A stretch of DNA of 6,572 nucleotides, taken from positions 1-6,572 of the forward strand of contig CADBUT010000069.1 of assembly GCA_902797925.1 (NCBI GenBank), in the 5' to 3' direction. Of the stretch, positions 5,467 through 6,572 are shown piece after piece. Each line of letters opens with the position of its first letter. The first letter of the stretch is position 1. A model generated the notes under the pieces. It was not told the DNA's origin. It searched no databases and saw nothing but the letters and a program-made list of their open reading frames with translations. The position numbers and the translations under genes are program-made. This DNA comes from an uncultured Spirochaetaceae bacterium. Its GTDB lineage: Bacteria; Spirochaetota; Spirochaetia; Treponematales; Treponemataceae.

Positions 5467-5478
5467 GTTTTTAAGAAC

Positions 5479-6063
5479 ATGAAACACCGAAACTTTTTTC
5501 CGCAAAATCAGAATTTTCCGCAACAGACACATTTTATAGGGGTGCTTGTGCCGGAAGACATTACAGAGACACTTGAAAGCTGCCGCCGCTACATGAACCA
5601 GAAATACGGCTGCAAGAGCGGCTACGGCACGCCCATCCACATTACGCTTGTGCCGCCGTTCCGCTTGCCGGAAGAGCACACAACAAAAGAGCTTGCCGCG
5701 GCAATTCAGCGGGGCGTGCCTGCAGGCGGTTTTTCCGGCTTTGACGCGCACGTCAACGGTTTTGACGCTTTCGGCGACAGAACAATCTTTGCAAAAGTTG
5801 AAGCTTCAAAAGCGTGGGTTGATTTGCGCGACAAGGTTCTCTCTGCCGTGCTTGCCGCCGTGCCGGGTGCAACCAAAAAAGACACGCGCCCTTTTCAGCC
5901 GCACCTCACCGTGGCAAACCGCGACATTCCGGCAGGCGTATCAACAGAAGCCTTGCAAGCTTTTAATGAGCTGAATCTCGCCGAAATTTTCCGCGTTGAC
6001 AACATAACCGTGTTTGAGCGCAACGGCGGCAGATGGCAAGCTGCCGCCACACTGGAATTTTAG
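5479..6063 (+). CDS. 2'-5' RNA ligase / cyclic phosphodiesterase family (2H phosphoesterase) protein
   Basis: 194 residues, the usual size of LigT/2H-superfamily proteins. Both catalytic H-x-T motifs are present: HIT at residues 54-56, in a block PIHITLVPPF, and HLT at 142-144, in PHLTVANRD. Their spacing of ~88 residues fits the duplicated half-domains of this fold. Family members hydrolyse or ligate 2',3'-cyclic phosphate or 2'-5' bonds in RNA or small nucleotides; the substrate here is unknown. It is probably cytoplasmic, with no signal peptide. The ATG at 5479 is the only reasonable start, the next Met being residue 39, but it has only a weak AAGAA before it. A terminator-like hairpin ends 12 bases upstream, so how it is transcribed is unclear. 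Its stop codon overlaps that of a small convergent reading frame. Confidence 0.9.
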   Translation: MKHRNFFPQNQNFPQQTHFIGVLVPEDITETLESCRRYMNQKYGCKSGYGTPIHITLVPPFRLPEEHTTKELAAAIQRGVPAGGFSGFDAHVNGFDAFGDRTIFAKVEASKAWVDLRDKVLSAVLAAVPGATKKDTRPFQPHLTVANRDIPAGVSTEALQAFNELNLAEIFRVDNITVFERNGGRWQAAATLEF

Positions 6064-6134
6064 CTCCAGAAATGAGCACAAACAGCCACAACTACGACAA
6101 ACGCAACAAAGCCGATTATTATATATAGATTCAT
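6060..6134 (-). CDS. Probable 24-residue single-pass membrane peptide
   Basis: The reverse strand has AGGAG (6145-6141), six bases, then ATG (6134-6132), the best ribosome-binding arrangement in the window after that of the lipoprotein. The peptide starts MNLYIIIGFVAF, continues with a run of valines and ends in AHFWS. It is almost entirely one membrane-spanning segment with no Lys or Arg and an aromatic residue near the end. It converges on the 2H gene: the two stop codons overlap at 6061-6062. A longer reverse-strand frame reaches to 6407, but its upstream part crosses palindromic repeats and is not believable. It could be a small membrane regulator or a type I toxin-like peptide; its function is unknown. 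No clear promoter was found upstream. Confidence 0.5.
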   Translation of the reverse strand: MNLYIIIGFVAFVVVVAVCAHFWS

Positions 6135-6140
6135 ATTATT

Positions 6141-6145
6141 CTCCT
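6141..6145 (-). promoter_or_regulatory. Shine-Dalgarno deciding the small peptide start
   Basis: AGGAG on the reverse strand is placed six bases before the ATG at 6134. It is the main reason for calling a gene this short and for rejecting the longer frame that starts at 6407. Confidence 0.55.
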
Positions 6146-6152
6146 GAGATTT

Positions 6153-6180
6153 GTCATTGTCGGGCTTGACCCGACAATCT
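6153..6180. repeat. GTCAT palindromic repeat, copy 3
   Basis: Starts GTCATTGTCGGG and ends CCCGACAATCT. It contains a perfect 9-bp hairpin (6156-6164 with 6170-6178, loop CTTGA). It lies directly upstream of the Shine-Dalgarno of the small membrane peptide and would be in that gene's leader if transcription starts further upstream. Confidence 0.7.
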
Positions 6181-6231
6181 CGGGTTCGCAATAAGCTTAA
6201 TTTACAAGATGGTCTTAGCTGGCGAACCCTG

Positions 6232-6255
6232 CAAGTTTTCGCTTGCAAAAACTTG
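6232..6255. repeat. Hairpin in a motif shared with the 1700 region
   Basis: caagtttt (6232-6239) and aaaacttg (6248-6255) pair perfectly around an 8-base loop. The preceding ggcgaaccctgc and following agttttcg match the motif at 1694-1713 with few changes. This links the two intergenic regions as carriers of the same dispersed repeat. Confidence 0.45.
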
Positions 6256-6269
6256 TTTAGTTTATTGTA

Positions 6270-6297
6270 AGATTCCCGTGTCAAGCACGAGAATGAC
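6270..6297 (-). repeat. GTCAT palindromic repeat, copy 4 (inverted)
   Basis: Read on the reverse strand it starts GTCATTCTCGTGC and ends ACGGGAATCT. It faces copy 5 across a six-base spacer (6298-6303), so copies 4 and 5 form a larger head-to-head pair. Confidence 0.65.
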
Positions 6298-6303
6298 ATA
6301 AGC

Positions 6304-6329
6304 GTCATCCCGAACTTGATTCGGGATCT
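6304..6329. repeat. GTCAT palindromic repeat, copy 5
   Basis: Starts GTCATCCCGAAC and ends TTCGGGATCT. It has a perfect 8-bp stem (6307-6314 with 6320-6327) and loop CTTGA. It is the closest relative of the copy nested in the element at 5379-5466, with compensated changes in both arms. Confidence 0.7.
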
Positions 6330-6346
6330 ACAGCCATATAGAATAC

Positions 6347-6392
6347 AGATGCTGAGCTGAAAGCCGCCGAAGGCTAACAAGTTCAGCATGAC
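6347..6392 (-). repeat. GTCAT palindromic repeat, copy 6 (inverted, interrupted)
   Basis: On the reverse strand it starts GTCATGCTGAACTTGTT and ends CAGCATCT, but the loop side carries about 20 extra bases containing a small agcc/ggct hairpin. Just beyond it, tggacaaccc (6401-6410) resembles the outer arm end of the 5379-5466 element, so this may be a degenerate copy of that larger unit. Confidence 0.5.
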
Positions 6393-6407
6393 AATGCTTT
6401 TGGACAA

Positions 6408-6572
6408 CCCATTACGCCCGGCTGCATAAATGGAGAATAATCTTTATAAGACTGTCTGACGGTAAATCGTGAGCTTTTTGAATTTTGAAAGGCTTATGCA
6501 CCTTACAGAACAGGCGCAAAGATAAGGCGGATAAAATACGGAATTAAACTTTTTCTGAACATCTGAAAAGAC
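6408..6572. other. Unassigned right-hand end
   Basis: Nothing recognisable. A reverse-strand frame is open from the right edge to a stop around 6445 (about 42 codons), and an overlapping 19-codon reverse-strand frame starts at an ATG near 6562. Neither has a Shine-Dalgarno in view or a known motif. The open frame could be the 3' end of a gene lying outside the window, or an untranslated repeat. Confidence 0.3.

Noticed and set aside
5386..5751. A 121-codon reverse-strand frame over the 2H gene start
   Set aside because: It is antisense to the catalytic H-I-T region and its beginning and end run through the 88-bp repeat.
6146..6392. CRISPR-like array
   Set aside because: The repeats differ in sequence, alternate in orientation and are unevenly spaced, and there are no cas genes.
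6135..6407. Upstream part of a 115-codon reverse-strand frame ending at 6060
   Set aside because: It is translated straight through several palindromic repeats and has no Shine-Dalgarno at its start; only the last 24 codons have gene-like signals.

Overview
The window looks like part of a spirochaete chromosome, most likely a host-associated Treponema. This is inferred from three things: a surface lipoprotein with a lipobox followed directly by poly-glycine, a DUF1015 protein of the type common in treponemes and clostridia, and intergenic DNA full of GTCAT-type palindromic repeats. No ribosomal or other phylogenetic marker is present, so the genus is tentative. There is no integrase, transposase, phage gene, CRISPR array or recognisable defence operon.

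Layout. 1-1482 (-): the N-terminal ~494 codons of a large lipoprotein that runs off the left edge, with two complete and one partial Ig-like repeat of ~102 residues. 1483-1545: its leader and promoter, with a perfect 20-bp palindrome lying almost wholly between the -35 and -10 boxes. About 1550-2210: noncoding DNA built from hairpins and repeat modules, ending in a long inverted repeat that abuts the rpoN stop codon. 2211-3662 (-): rpoN (sigma-54), with a good housekeeping-type promoter. 3663-3778: a divergent intergenic region where the candidate -35 boxes of the two flanking genes overlap. 3779-5110 (+): a DUF1015 protein followed by a strong Rho-independent terminator. 5294-5376 (+): tRNA-Leu(CAA). 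5379-5466: an 88-bp inverted-repeat element resembling a terminator, 12 bases before the next gene. 5479-6063 (+): a 2'-5' RNA ligase/cyclic phosphodiesterase-like (2H) protein. 6060-6134 (-): a probable 24-residue membrane peptide with an excellent Shine-Dalgarno, whose stop codon overlaps that of the 2H gene. 6146-6392: four alternating copies of the GTCAT palindrome. 6408-6572: nothing that can be identified.

The genes do not form one operon. The lipoprotein and rpoN share a strand but are separated by ~700 bp of repeats; DUF1015, the tRNA and the 2H gene share the other strand but are separated by terminator-like structures. The most novel items are the previously unannotated-looking 24-residue membrane peptide, the lipoprotein promoter with its centred palindrome, and the repeat-rich intergenic regions. 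A new multi-gene system is not supported by what can be seen here.
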